A stretch of DNA of 52,478 bases from Cytophagales bacterium (GCA_013297755.1 JAAFIH010000032.1:1-52478), one strand, 5' to 3'; counted from the stretch's first letter, positions 18,503-27,662 are shown. A program made the numbers and translations. The notes: generated by a model not told the origin, from the letters alone.

Positions 18503-19569
18503 TTTTGATTATTTATTTGGTTTTACTTTTTGATGGTATTGGCAATATTACTTCTATTGCCAAAGAAAATAGTGTAAAATCTAAAGCTGAAGAGGCTTTT
18601 TTGGCCAAAGATTATGCCACTTCTATACAGTACTACAATTATTTGTTGGATACACTAAAGATAAATGACGAAAAAGCAGCACTCAATTTATCGCATGCTT
18701 ATTTTAATCAACAAAAATTTGCAGAAGCAAGCAAAAATTACGAAAAATTGTATAATGCAAAAGATAAAAATGTACGTTCCATAGCAGCACAACAACTTGG
18801 AGTGATGTCGTTTAAAAACGATAACGACAAGCCCAAAGCACTTTCGTATTTTAAAGATGCCCTTAGAGCCAATCCAACCAATAAAGATGCTAGATTTAAT
18901 TATGAATTTCTGAAAAGATTGCAAGAAGCCAAACAAGACCCTAAAATGGACAATAAAAAAGACGATAAAAAGGACGACAAAGACAATAAAGACCAACAAA
19001 ACAAAGACCAACAAAATAAAGACAGTCAAAATAAAGACAGTCAAAATAAAGACGACAAAAATAATAAGGACGGAAAAGACGGAAAAGATAAGAAAGACGA
19101 CAAAAATAACAAGGACGGAAAAGATAAAAATAACGATAAAGATAACGATAAAGATAATAAAGACGGAAAAGACGGAAAGGATAAAAAAGACGGAAAAAAT
19201 AACGACAAAACGGATAAGGACAATAAAAACGGAACCGATAAAGACAACAAAGACGGAAAAAAAGATAAAGAAGAGGAAGAAAAAAATAAGAAAGACAAAG
19301 AAGGCGAACAAAATAAGCAAGGCAAAGATGCCGACAACAAAGATGCCAAGCAAGACCAACAAGGCCAAGCACAAAAAGAAAAAGAAGGTGGCAAAAAAGA
19401 AAAGCCAAAAATGGTAGCAAACCCAGAATCGCTAGCCAAAATGGGTATGACCGACCAAAGGGCCAAAATGCTACTAGATGCTATGAAAAGCAACGAAATT
19501 CAGTATATTCAACAAAATAAAAGGGAAGCTACCAAGAAAAATTCTAACAAAGGCAAACCAGATTGGTAG
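18499..19569 (+). CDS. batC: BatC-like TPR protein with long Lys/Asp/Asn-rich tract
   Basis: A 356-aa protein with an N-terminal hydrophobic segment (signal peptide or anchor, about 1-20), then TPR units over about residues 28-135 (AEEAFLAKDYATSIQYYN, ALSYFKDALRANPTNKDAR). About residues 146-300 are almost only Lys, Asp, Asn, Gly, Gln and Glu in imperfect repeats such as NKDGKDGKDKKDD. The last 55 residues (PESLAKMGMTDQRAKMLLDAM) are ordered and match the conserved tail of BatC-type proteins. It overlaps batB by 4 bp, implying translational coupling. BatC homologues have TPRs for assembling Bat complexes; the length of the charged tract is unusual. Confidence 0.8.
   Translation: MILIIYLVLLFDGIGNITSIAKENSVKSKAEEAFLAKDYATSIQYYNYLLDTLKINDEKAALNLSHAYFNQQKFAEASKNYEKLYNAKDKNVRSIAAQQLGVMSFKNDNDKPKALSYFKDALRANPTNKDARFNYEFLKRLQEAKQDPKMDNKKDDKKDDKDNKDQQNKDQQNKDSQNKDSQNKDDKNNKDGKDGKDKKDDKNNKDGKDKNNDKDNDKDNKDGKDGKDKKDGKNNDKTDKDNKNGTDKDNKDGKKDKEEEEKNKKDKEGEQNKQGKDADNKDAKQDQQGQAQKEKEGGKKEKPKMVANPESLAKMGMTDQRAKMLLDAMKSNEIQYIQQNKREATKKNSNKGKPDW
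18945..19300 (+). repeat. Low-complexity AAAGAC/GGAAAA-type coding repeat in batC
   Basis: Imperfect short repeats built from AAAGAC, AATAAA, GACGGA and AAAGAT units encode the Lys/Asp/Asn tract. The strong strand bias opens long antisense frames over the same interval, which are artefacts. Slippage or unequal recombination here would change length in multiples of a few codons. Confidence 0.8.
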
Positions 19570-19692
19570 ATTTTTAATGATTTTGGTATGTAATATTTAA
19601 TATATATTTCTGTTAGAGTATCAATGTAGTTTGGTATGAATTAGATTAATCTACATTTTTTTGTTTGAATACAATTTTTATTCCATTTGGGA

Positions 19693-19952
19693 GAATGTCA
19701 AGAGATATTAACGAAAGTTACAAATATTTTAAAACAGGAAGTTCCAAATATGAATCCCAAGTTAATATATAATTAAATTTGGAATTATCAACAAAGTACG
19801 ACTTTGCCAGAATTAACAAATATCAATAAAGAAAAAATAGTAATTTTCAAAACTGGACAGAAATAACGGATATTAATATCTTTAAAAGCATTATGCAAAG
19901 TATTGAAAATCAGCTAAAAGAGACTAGCAATTTTACATCGCTATCACAATGA
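19693..19952 (+). pseudogene. Possible decayed coding remnant upstream of the Bro-N gene
   Basis: Coding-like peptides appear in different frames of one stretch: SRDINESYKYFKTGSSKYES, then LPELTNINKEKIVIFK, then after a +1 shift NWTEITDINIFKSIMQSIEN ending in TGA at 19950-19952. The pieces read as parts of one protein interrupted by a stop and a frameshift. The family is not recognised. The rest of 19570-20019 shows no gene. Confidence 0.3.
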
Positions 19953-20019
19953 GAGTTATATTTTTAGAATCAATCCGTAGAAAAGTTTTAATTTTTATTA
20001 TCTATGATATATTTGCATT

Positions 20020-20853
20020 ATGGCACAGATAAAATTATTCGAAAGCAATCAAATTCGTTCGATTTGGAGCGAATCAGAACATAAATGGTATTTTGTTGTA
20101 GAAGATGTAGTTGCAATTTTGACAGATAGCAAAGATCCAAAGCAGTATATAAAAAGAATGCGTTTGAGAGATGAGGAACTTGCTAAAGGGTGGGTACAAT
20201 TTGTACCTACCCTTATAGTTCCCACCACTGGCGGTAATCAAAAAATGGGCTGTGCTGATGCAAAAGGCTTATTACGTATCATACAATCAATACCATCTCC
20301 AAAAGCAGAGCCTTTTAAACTTTGGCTTGCGCAAGTGGGGTCAGACAGATTAGATGAGATTGAAAACCCAGAACTCGCTACCCAACGAACTAGAGAACTT
20401 TACAAACTCAAAGGGTATTCTGACGACTGGATAGAAAAAAGGATGAGAAGTATTGCCATTCGTGAAGAACTGACAGACGAGTGGAAAGAAAGAGGCGTGA
20501 AAGAACAAAAAGAATATGCCATTTTAACAGCCGAAATCTCTAAAGCTACTTTTGGTTTGACACCTTCTGAATACAAAAAGGTTAAAGGTTTGAAGCAAGA
20601 AAACCTAAGAGACCACATGACAGATTTAGAACTCATATTTTCTATGCTTGGGGAGGCATCGACAACAGAAATTGTAAAAATCAAAAATCCAATGGGTTTT
20701 GTAGAAAATCAAAAAGCAGCAAAACTTGGTGGAGCAGTAGCAGGAAATGCTCGAAAAGAACTTGAACAGAAAACAGGAAAGAAAGTAATAACAGAAGACA
20801 ACTATTTGCCAGAATCTGTAAAACAAAAACGACTAAAAAACGGAGAAAAGTAA
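20020..20853 (+). CDS. Bro-N domain protein (phage antirepressor-like)
   Basis: A 277-aa protein whose first 115 residues match the Bro-N domain of baculovirus BRO and phage antirepressor proteins: IRSIWSESEHKWYFVVEDVV, then ILTDSKDPKQYIKRMR and the later ADAKGLLRIIQSIPSPKAEP. The remainder (about 120-277) is the helical C-terminal region seen in stand-alone bacterial homologues, with WLAQVGSDRLDEIENPELA. Bro-N proteins bind DNA; the target here is unknown. An exact TATATTTG -7 element sits at 20008-20015, five bases before the ATG, suggesting a nearly leaderless message. It is flanked by decayed fragments and no phage operon is present, so this is probably an old acquired gene kept as a single-gene island. 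Confidence 0.85.
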   Translation: MAQIKLFESNQIRSIWSESEHKWYFVVEDVVAILTDSKDPKQYIKRMRLRDEELAKGWVQFVPTLIVPTTGGNQKMGCADAKGLLRIIQSIPSPKAEPFKLWLAQVGSDRLDEIENPELATQRTRELYKLKGYSDDWIEKRMRSIAIREELTDEWKERGVKEQKEYAILTAEISKATFGLTPSEYKKVKGLKQENLRDHMTDLELIFSMLGEASTTEIVKIKNPMGFVENQKAAKLGGAVAGNARKELEQKTGKKVITEDNYLPESVKQKRLKNGEK

Positions 20854-20871
20854 ACAGCGTCCTACATGTAA

Positions 20872-21036
20872 CATAGTGTTTATGAAATAGACATAAGTAA
20901 AGAAATTCATTTCCCAAAACAATGGACTTTTGAGCAAAATAAACTTATTGATGCCGACTATGTAATAGATGCATATATGCACGGAATTGCAAAAGGCAGT
21001 TACAAGCCGCAAATGCAACTTTTTGTTTTAAAATAG
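20872..21036 (+). pseudogene. C-terminal remnant of an unrecognised gene
   Basis: A reading frame following a stop codon encodes about 54 residues with normal protein composition, including FPKQWTFEQNKLIDADYVID and ending KGSYKPQMQLFVLK, but with no start codon. It looks like the 3' end of a lost gene. A related tail (VPLFVLK, sharing 18 identical bases) occurs at 29839-29856. The rest of the gap to 21242 has no other visible feature. Confidence 0.35.
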
Positions 21037-21242
21037 TTAATGGATTTTGGTAATTAAATCGTTTTCTTGGTCGATTATTTATTTCATCTTCTATACGTTG
21101 CAGCCCTGCAAAATGGGATTAGACTTTATTTGCAAGAAATATTAGAATTTGCATTACAAAGTCAAATTATAAAAAAAATATACATATTAGTCAGATTATA
21201 GTAAAGTAGAAAAGTAGAGAAAAAATCGTTTTCAATGTTTTA

Positions 21243-21271
21243 TCAATGCCCTTTTTAAGCAAGGGCATTGA
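21243..21271 (-). terminator. Hairpin terminator of the htrA-like gene
   Basis: Perfect 11-bp stem TCAATGCCCTT / AAGGGCATTGA with loop TTTAAGC, 21 bp beyond the stop of the leftward protease gene. The T-tract after the stem on the minus strand is poor, so termination strength is uncertain. Confidence 0.7.
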
Positions 21272-21291
21272 TATTAACATGGGCTGTATTC

Positions 21292-22797
21292 TTACCAACC
21301 TATTCCAAAATAAGCCTTTTGCCCGTTGGGATATACACCTTCAATAAGTAATCCTCCATTTTTTTGGTCGAGCATTTGGTTTAAATCTTGGATAGTAGCC
21401 ACTGGATTTTTGTCGATATGAGTGATAATAAATCCAGGTCTAACACCTACTTGTTGCAATTTTCCTGGCATTACTTTTATTATTTTAATGCCAAAACTAA
21501 TGTTTAACTTGTCCATTTCTGATTTAGAAACTAGGGCAATTTCGGCTCCTAAATCTTCGTTTATTTGGTTTTCGGTGGTTTTGACTACACCTGTTGTGCC
21601 ACGTTTATTTTTGAGAACTACGTTTTTGGTCATTCTAGTATTGTCTCTCAAAATAGTAACAGCTATGGTTTCGCCTGGGCGGTGCTGGGCCACTGCCTCT
21701 TGCAACTCCGAGGATGAGTTTACGGCAGTTTTGTCTATCATCAAAATGACATCTCCTACTGCTATGCCTGCATCTTTTGCAGACGAGTTTTCGTTTACAC
21801 CACTAATATACACCCCTTTGATTTGAGAAATATTTTTCTCTTTTGCCAATTCTGCGGTTACATCAGTAATCATCACACCCAACAAAGCACGTTGCACTTC
21901 TCCAAAACGAAGCAAATCTTCGGTTACTTTTTTTACTATTGTTACTGGCACTGCAAACGAATATCCAGCATAGGCCCCAGTATTAGAAGCAATGGCAGTA
22001 TTAATGCCTACCAATTCGCCTTTTAAGTTTACCAAAGCACCACCACTATTGCCAGGATTAACGGCAGCATCAGTTTGAATAAAACTTTCGATGGCATAAT
22101 TAGAGTTGCCCCTGAGCAGATTTATGTTTCTACCTTTGGCACTTACTATACCAGCAGTTATAGTCGAGGTTAGTTCAAAAGGGTTGCCACAGGCCAAAAC
22201 CCATTCGCCTACTTGTATTTTTTCTGAATTTCCGTATTTGGCAAAAGGAAGGTTTTTTTCTTCAATTTTCAACAAAGCCAAATCAGTTTCTGGGTCTCTG
22301 CCAATCAATTTGGCTTCGTATGTGCGTTTGTCATCTAACACCACTTCTATTTTGGTAGCACCCTCAATAACGTGATTGTTGGTTACAATATATCCATCTT
22401 GAGCAATAATCACGCCAGACCCAGACGATTGTTGGGGCTTTTGTTGTGGCTGATGAAATGGATCTGGTTCGTCAAAAAAGTATCTAAAAAATGGATCAGT
22501 GCTATGTGGATTGCCCCCATGAGGCGATGATTTGGGCTGATACGTAGATTTAATATGCACCACAGTAGGTCTTACTACATTGGATGCAAAAATAAAATTG
22601 AGCCCCTCTGGTACAATCACTTGTGAGGTATCGGTTTTTGAATAACGAGCATACATGGCAGTTTTTTCGTTTTCATACATGTCGTTTTTGGGGTTTTCTA
22701 CCAACCATTTATAGCCGCCAATGGCCGCAGCACCGCCCATGGCCGATGCTATCGTAAGAGTGAAAAGATTTTTTGCTATTGTCATATTTTTATTCAT
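21292..22797 (-). CDS. HtrA/DegP-type periplasmic serine protease with two PDZ domains
   Basis: Periplasmic quality-control protease and chaperone of the HtrA/DegP family. From the ATG at 22797 (501 aa) there is an N-terminal hydrophobic segment NLFTLTIASAMGGAAAIGG, then a trypsin-like domain with the full triad: His142 in TNNHVIEG, Asp172 in DPETDLALL, Ser251 in NPGNSGGAL. Two PDZ domains follow, one around VMITDVTAELAKEKN and SSAKDAGIAVGDVI, one around ISFGIKIIKVMPGKL and GVRPGFIITHID. The frame can open 13 codons earlier only at a TTG (22836), which gives an unlikely N-terminus. A His/Pro/Gln-rich loop precedes the protease core. It is followed by its own terminator and appears monocistronic. 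Confidence 0.95.
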   Translation of the reverse strand: MNKNMTIAKNLFTLTIASAMGGAAAIGGYKWLVENPKNDMYENEKTAMYARYSKTDTSQVIVPEGLNFIFASNVVRPTVVHIKSTYQPKSSPHGGNPHSTDPFFRYFFDEPDPFHQPQQKPQQSSGSGVIIAQDGYIVTNNHVIEGATKIEVVLDDKRTYEAKLIGRDPETDLALLKIEEKNLPFAKYGNSEKIQVGEWVLACGNPFELTSTITAGIVSAKGRNINLLRGNSNYAIESFIQTDAAVNPGNSGGALVNLKGELVGINTAIASNTGAYAGYSFAVPVTIVKKVTEDLLRFGEVQRALLGVMITDVTAELAKEKNISQIKGVYISGVNENSSAKDAGIAVGDVILMIDKTAVNSSSELQEAVAQHRPGETIAVTILRDNTRMTKNVVLKNKRGTTGVVKTTENQINEDLGAEIALVSKSEMDKLNISFGIKIIKVMPGKLQQVGVRPGFIITHIDKNPVATIQDLNQMLDQKNGGLLIEGVYPNGQKAYFGIGW

Positions 22798-23082
22798 TTT
22801 AAGTATAACATTGCAAATAACGACTTGGTTTAACAAATATTATATCATTGAATACTAAAATTTTTGATTGAAAATATCGACATAATAAAGCCTAGATAAG
22901 CAAATATTTTTATGCAAAAGTTATTGGTAGTGATAACATTACCATTTCAAAAAAAATAACTTGCTCAAAAAAAATTGAAAATAAGCAAAAAATTAACTAC
23001 CTGATAATCATACACTTACCTAGGTTTTGATGAAAATATATAGCGTATTGTATTGAAACACTGATACAGGAACTTTCTTAAA
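22798..23082. other. AT-rich intergenic DNA between the protease and rplY
   Basis: No coding frame, RNA or clear repeat is seen. Presumably it holds the protease promoter on the minus strand, but no exact TANNTTTG element at a convincing spacing was found. Confidence 0.4.
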
Positions 23083-23117
23083 AAAACCCATGTTTACAAT
23101 AAATAAACATGGGTTTT
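23083..23117 (-). terminator. Terminator after rplY
   Basis: Perfect 14-bp stem AAAACCCATGTTTA / TAAACATGGGTTTT with loop CAATAAA, 22 bp past the rplY stop. The A/T ends make it look like an intrinsic terminator in either direction. Confidence 0.85.
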
Positions 23118-23139
23118 GATAATTTAAAAAATCAAAAAA

Positions 23140-23727
23140 CTATTTTTTGCCAGCTGCAGCTGCTGCATCAGCAGTGTCTTTCATAGCACGTGTAGTTTCT
23201 ACGCCAGCAAGTGGAATAGCAGGTGCTTTAAGGACTTCAAAATTTACAGTTTTAATATCCGAAATACGAATAGATTTGCCAACTTCTAAGTTAGTTACAT
23301 CCAATTCTATAACTTCGGGCATATTTTTTGGTAATGCTTTTACAGGCACGTGTTTCATACGTTGTACCATTTTACCACCTTTCAATACTCCAGCTGCTGT
23401 TCCTGTCAAACGAAGTGGGATGTTCATTTTTACTTCTTTATTGTCTTCTAACAACAAAAAATCTACGTGCAACACCATGTCATTTACAGGGTGAAACTGT
23501 ACTTCTTGTTTGATAGCTTTATAAATTGTACCTTCGATATTGAGTTCTACAAATTTGGCTTCTGGCGTGTATATTAAATCACGAAATAATGCTGCTGGCG
23601 AATGAAATTGAACATTGACCCCACCACCATACAATATGCATGGAATATTTCCTGAGTAGCGCATTTCTGCTAACTGCGACCTAGTAAGACTTGCTCTTTT
23701 AAACCCTATAATCTCTACTGTTTTCAT
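23140..23727 (-). CDS. rplY: 50S ribosomal protein L25, general stress protein CTC form
   Basis: A 5S rRNA-binding protein of the large ribosomal subunit. The 195-aa length marks the long CTC form: an N-terminal L25 domain (about 1-90, with MRYSGNIPCILYGGG and HPVNDMVLHVDFL) and a C-terminal beta domain (about 95-185, LTGTAAGVLKGGKMVQ and LEVGKSIRISDI), ending in an Ala/Lys-rich tail. It lies 45 bp downstream of prs on the same strand; the prs-rplY pairing is conserved in many bacteria, supporting an operon. A strong terminator follows. Confidence 0.96.
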   Translation of the reverse strand: MKTVEIIGFKRASLTRSQLAEMRYSGNIPCILYGGGVNVQFHSPAALFRDLIYTPEAKFVELNIEGTIYKAIKQEVQFHPVNDMVLHVDFLLLEDNKEVKMNIPLRLTGTAAGVLKGGKMVQRMKHVPVKALPKNMPEVIELDVTNLEVGKSIRISDIKTVNFEVLKAPAIPLAGVETTRAMKDTADAAAAAGKK

Positions 23728-23772
23728 TTTTTTATTAAAATTGATTGTGAATGTATATAATTAAACTATGAA

Positions 23773-24702
23773 TTACAAAAATAATGAACTTACAGACCCA
23801 TGTTCGTGTACTTTTTGGATGGCCATAGCAAATAAATTGGCCACAGAAATCACATGAATCTTACTACTTTCTTGTTTTAATGGAATAGAATCTGAAACCA
23901 CCATTTGTTCTAATACTGAATTATTGATATTGTCATACGCATTGCCCGACAATACTGGATGCGTACAAAAAGCTCTTACCGATTTTGCACCTCGCTCTTT
24001 AAGTAAACCAGCAGCTTTGCAAATAGTACCCCCTGTATCTACTAAATCGTCTATCAAAATCACATTGGCTTCTTCTACATGGCCAATCAGTTGCATAGAA
24101 GCAATTTCATTGGCTTTTTTACGATGCTTGTCTATTACTACCAATTCGCAATTAAGCACTTTAGCATATCCTCGTGCACGCATCAAACCACCAACGTCTG
24201 GCGAGGCTATGACTAAATTTTCTAAATTCAACGATCGTATATAAGGTATAAAAAGCCCCAACCCATCCAAATGATCTACTGGAATATCAAAAAAACCTTG
24301 TATTTGCCCAGCGTGCAAATCGCAAGTCATGATGCGATCGGCTCCAGAGGCAGTGAGCAGATTGGCCACCAGCTTGGCCGTAATGGCAACTCTAGGCTTA
24401 TCTTTTCTATCTTGGCGTGCATATCCAAAGTAAGGCACAACAGCTGTTACAGATTTGGCAGATGCTCGCTTGGCGGCATCAACCATAATCATCAATTCCA
24501 TTAAATTATCGGCAGAAGGAAACGTAGATTGTATCAAAAACAATTCTTTGCCCCTTACCGATTCGTCAAAACTTACAAACATTTCGCCATCGCTAAACTT
24601 TTGGCGAGTAATCATGCCCAAAGTATCGCCATATTCTTTGGCAATTTTTTCAGCTAAATATAAGGAGTTGGTTCCTGAATATAACTTTACAGTTGATGAC
24701 AT
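23773..24702 (-). CDS. prs: Ribose-phosphate pyrophosphokinase
   Basis: Makes PRPP from ribose 5-phosphate and ATP for nucleotide, His and Trp synthesis. The 309-aa length is typical of class I enzymes. Key motifs: FSDGEMFVSFDESVRG near the start, PYFGYARQDRKDKPR (ATP-binding flexible region), CDLHAGQIQGFF, and the PRPP-binding loop VILIDDLVDTGGT. An exact TACCTTTG -7 element lies 35 bp upstream of the ATG. First gene of the prs-rplY unit. Confidence 0.97.
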   Translation of the reverse strand: MSSTVKLYSGTNSLYLAEKIAKEYGDTLGMITRQKFSDGEMFVSFDESVRGKELFLIQSTFPSADNLMELMIMVDAAKRASAKSVTAVVPYFGYARQDRKDKPRVAITAKLVANLLTASGADRIMTCDLHAGQIQGFFDIPVDHLDGLGLFIPYIRSLNLENLVIASPDVGGLMRARGYAKVLNCELVVIDKHRKKANEIASMQLIGHVEEANVILIDDLVDTGGTICKAAGLLKERGAKSVRAFCTHPVLSGNAYDNINNSVLEQMVVSDSIPLKQESSKIHVISVANLFAMAIQKVHEHGSVSSLFL

Positions 24703-24737
24703 TTTTGGCTTAAATAGTCGTTTTTAAAATCGGATTG

Positions 24738-24745
24738 CAAAGGTA
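24738..24745 (-). promoter_or_regulatory. -7 element of the prs promoter
   Basis: TACCTTTG on the minus strand is an exact TANNTTTG match 35 bp before the prs ATG. No clear TTTG is found at the expected -33 distance. Confidence 0.5.
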
Positions 24746-24972
24746 GTAATTTTAAATATTATTTATATAAATATTGTTAATATATTTTTAACATTTGAAA
24801 TTCCTTGAAGTGTTTTTTTAGATTTTATGAAAAATTATTGGTTTATAAAACTTAGTAACAAAAATTTATTTTCTAATAACCTTTTTTTTAAACCAAATTA
24901 TAGAAAATCTATTTCGATAAAAATGTGTATCGAATAAAAGTAAAAATGAGTATAAAATTGCTATTCATATTT

Positions 24973-25174
24973 CAATGTCGTTTACCTATATCAAACCGAA
25001 AAATTAAAATTAAATTCCTAAAATTTTTCTCCCACTTGGGGAGAAATTAAAAAAGGGGTTTAAAATAAAATTGTAATATTTATTTTTCGGTTCAATATAA
25101 GAATCAGATTATCTTTCTTATTTGGAGAAAAACAAAGATAAAGTCAATAAAAAATGCTAAAGTAAAAGACATTG
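24973..25174. mobile_element. Miniature inverted-repeat element (family 2), 202 bp
   Basis: Bounded by TCAATGTCGTTTAC and GTAAAAGACATTGA (13 of 14 complementary). Inside are nested inverted repeats AAACCGAAAAAT / ATTTTTCGGTT and a CTCCCACTTGGGGAG hairpin. Its right half resembles the right half of the 91-bp copy at 17204, so the two are long and deleted forms of one family. No open frame. The rest of 24746-25190 is AT-rich and featureless. Confidence 0.7.
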
Positions 25175-25190
25175 ATTTTTATATATAAAA

Positions 25191-25216
25191 AAAAGGCTAA
25201 ATAAATTTAGCCTTTT
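25191..25216 (-). terminator. Terminator of the TonB-dependent receptor gene
   Basis: Stem AAAAGGCTAAAT / ATTTAGCCTTTT with a 2-nt gap in the palindrome and flanking A and T runs, about 30 bp past the receptor stop codon. Confidence 0.8.
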
Positions 25217-25247
25217 TTTTTATGAAACTTACATTTCTTTGTTTTTT

Positions 25248-27662
25248 TTAGAACTTAAATGTAGCATTTGCTCCCATAATTCTTGGCAAACCATACCAAC
25301 CAATATCGCCAGCACCAGAACCCGAAATGGCAGCCGCAAACCATTCTGTATAATATTTTTGATTTAATATATTGTTGCAGAATACGCCAAATTCAAATGA
25401 CTTTGTGGCTATGCCTAGTCTGGCATCAACTAAGCCATAGCTTGGGTTGAAATCTTTGTTGTCGTCATGCCAAGCTATCATGCCTTTGGATGTATAGCTT
25501 AACAATCCTGTAAGGTTTATGTCTTTTTTGATTGGTACAGTAGATTGCAAACCTACATTATAGGTATATCTTGGCACAAAAGGTATGTAATTGCCCTCAA
25601 ACGATTTGCGATCTGTGGTACCTGTTGAACCTCCTTTTACTATTTTGGCTTCTGTAAATCCTATACTTCCTATGATGTCTAAATATTTCATGGCTCTGAA
25701 TTTCAGATCGGCCTCTACTCCAATAGAACTACTTTTGTCATAATTGTAGTTTCCTATAATTAAGCCTTTGCTTCCAAAACTTGCGGCATATTGCTGTTGG
25801 TTTGACAAGTCTATGTAAAATGCAGAGGCGTTGAATAATAATCTATTTTTGAGTGCCGTTGTTTTAAAACCTAATTCATAGTTATTGGAGGTTTCGGCTT
25901 TGTAAAAAGCATCATACACAGCCGATTTCTCTTGGTTGTATCCACCACTTCTGTATCCTAAGCCATAGTTGGCATATACCATAAAACCAGGTACAAATTT
26001 GTAAGAAAGCGATAGTTTGGGTTGCAGCTGAGAATTTACAGTGTTAGGTTTTGTATTGAGCAACCTATTTTTTTGCGAAATCATATCATAATCATATCGT
26101 AAACCTGCCGAAACTGTAAATTTTTCTGTTACCTTAAAATCACTAAATCCAAACAAAGCTAAAGTATTGTAGGTATTGGTAAAATCTGTGGCCGATTGCA
26201 AATTGGCTGGAAATCCAAAATTAGAGGCTTTGTCATATCCTTGTGTTGTTGGATTGATAATCAATGCATCCAAAACCAAAGATTTGTTCAATGATTGAAA
26301 AAATGTACCCAAACTCCAAGTAAATCTAGCATTAGGGTTTTGAGACATCAATCTAAATTCTTGGTTATAGATTTCGTTTACATTGTTTTGTTGTTGTTTA
26401 AAAAATGACACTTTTTGAAAATCTAAATCGCCATAATAGCCAATTTGTGAGTTGCTGTAAGCCGACACTGACTGAAAACGTATTTTGCCCAAATTACCTA
26501 CAAATTTTAGGGTAGCAAAAGCATTTTTTAGGTCTGATTGCCCCATAATATCACTATCTATTACACCACTAAAATCGTTGGGTTTCATTACTGGAGCTCC
26601 AGGAAAACCAGGTGCTGCAGGAGCATAAGTTTGTCCTCCTGGGCGAGCATGTGCGTAATATACTGCACCTGCTTGTGTTCTAAAATACTGAGCAGTAGCT
26701 GTGGCCGACCAGTTTTCGTTGATGATGTATTTTAATTGTCCTCTAAAACTAAAATCTTGCATATTATCTGGAGCTCTATTGAAAGTTTCATTTTTGAAAA
26801 CACCATCGCCACGTTTAAAATTGGCAGATACTCTATAAAACAATTTATCTTCGATAACTGCACCAGAACCCATCACTCCCAATTTGTACATATTACCAGT
26901 GCTATATCCCATATCTACCCTATATTTTTGCACATTTGAGGGAGATTCTGTAATGATATTGAGGGCACCACCAATAGCATTTTTGCCATATAAAGCCCCT
27001 TGTGGGCCTTTGACTAATTCTACTAAAGATATATCATACAATTCTCTGTTCATAATATTAGGGTCTTGCACTGTAACACCATCTATGACTACTGCCACTG
27101 GCGATTCGCCATTTCTTATTTGAGGTATCCCACGTACAATCATAAAATTTGTACCTGCATTTTGAGATGTTGTAAAATTGATGTTGGGTACATGAGCCGC
27201 AAAATTTACTAAATTGCTTATACCCTTAGCTTGTATATCTTCTTTGCTAAACGATGACACTGATTCTGGGGTTTCTTGTAAAGATTCTACCCTACGCCTG
27301 GCTTCAGTATTGCTATTTGCAAAGCCTTTGATAGTAACCTCTGAAATATTTTGGGTTTGTTCGGCCAAAAAAATTGATAGCGATTGTGTATTTTCGACCA
27401 CAATCTCTTGAGGTTCAAAGCCCAGATATTCTACTTTTAGGGTAGATGGTAGCGAGGTTACATACAAAGAGAAATTGCCATTTTCGTCTGTAGCTACTAT
27501 ATTAGAACCAGAACTTACAAGTGCACCTACCAGAAATTCTTTGTTTGAAGTGGCTGCTATCTTGCCTCTAATATTGATTTTGCTATTAAAACCTGTATTC
27601 TGAGATAGTACCTGTAACGTAAATGTTACAAAAAAAATGATGGAAATTGATTTTTTAAACAT
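25248..27662 (-). CDS. TonB-dependent outer-membrane receptor
   Basis: An 804-aa outer-membrane active transporter. The ATG at 27662 gives signal peptide MFKKSISIIFFVTFTLQVLSQ; a TTG two codons upstream is not favoured. Residues about 30-110 form a carboxypeptidase-regulatory-like domain (VGALVSSGSNIVATDENGNF), usual in Bacteroidetes receptors. The plug follows (ETPESVSSFSKEDIQAKGIS, MIVRGIPQIRNGESPVAVVI, LVELVKGPQGALYGKNAIGG), then a beta barrel ending in ATFKF with a terminal aromatic. No SusD partner is adjacent, so it is probably not a SusC-type glycan importer; the barrel resembles siderophore, cobalamin or small-ligand receptors, but the substrate cannot be read. It is divergently arranged, 117 bp from the avidin-pepsin gene. 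Confidence 0.93.
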   Translation of the reverse strand: MFKKSISIIFFVTFTLQVLSQNTGFNSKINIRGKIAATSNKEFLVGALVSSGSNIVATDENGNFSLYVTSLPSTLKVEYLGFEPQEIVVENTQSLSIFLAEQTQNISEVTIKGFANSNTEARRRVESLQETPESVSSFSKEDIQAKGISNLVNFAAHVPNINFTTSQNAGTNFMIVRGIPQIRNGESPVAVVIDGVTVQDPNIMNRELYDISLVELVKGPQGALYGKNAIGGALNIITESPSNVQKYRVDMGYSTGNMYKLGVMGSGAVIEDKLFYRVSANFKRGDGVFKNETFNRAPDNMQDFSFRGQLKYIINENWSATATAQYFRTQAGAVYYAHARPGGQTYAPAAPGFPGAPVMKPNDFSGVIDSDIMGQSDLKNAFATLKFVGNLGKIRFQSVSAYSNSQIGYYGDLDFQKVSFFKQQQNNVNEIYNQEFRLMSQNPNARFTWSLGTFFQSLNKSLVLDALIINPTTQGYDKASNFGFPANLQSATDFTNTYNTLALFGFSDFKVTEKFTVSAGLRYDYDMISQKNRLLNTKPNTVNSQLQPKLSLSYKFVPGFMVYANYGLGYRSGGYNQEKSAVYDAFYKAETSNNYELGFKTTALKNRLLFNASAFYIDLSNQQQYAASFGSKGLIIGNYNYDKSSSIGVEADLKFRAMKYLDIIGSIGFTEAKIVKGGSTGTTDRKSFEGNYIPFVPRYTYNVGLQSTVPIKKDINLTGLLSYTSKGMIAWHDDNKDFNPSYGLVDARLGIATKSFEFGVFCNNILNQKYYTEWFAAAISGSGAGDIGWYGLPRIMGANATFKF

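Noticed and set aside
18688-19493. Long antisense frames across the batC gene
   Set aside because: They arise from the low-complexity Lys/Asp/Asn codons; the translations are runs of Phe, Leu, Ser and Val with no domain pattern.
15693-20853. Prophage spanning the collar protein and the Bro-N gene
   Set aside because: There are no capsid, terminase, portal, integrase or lysis genes, the two genes are on opposite strands 3.4 kb apart, and bat genes lie between them.
22920-22970. Imperfect operator-like palindrome GGTAGTGATAACATTACC
   Set aside because: Only a short mismatched stem in AT-rich DNA with no second copy.
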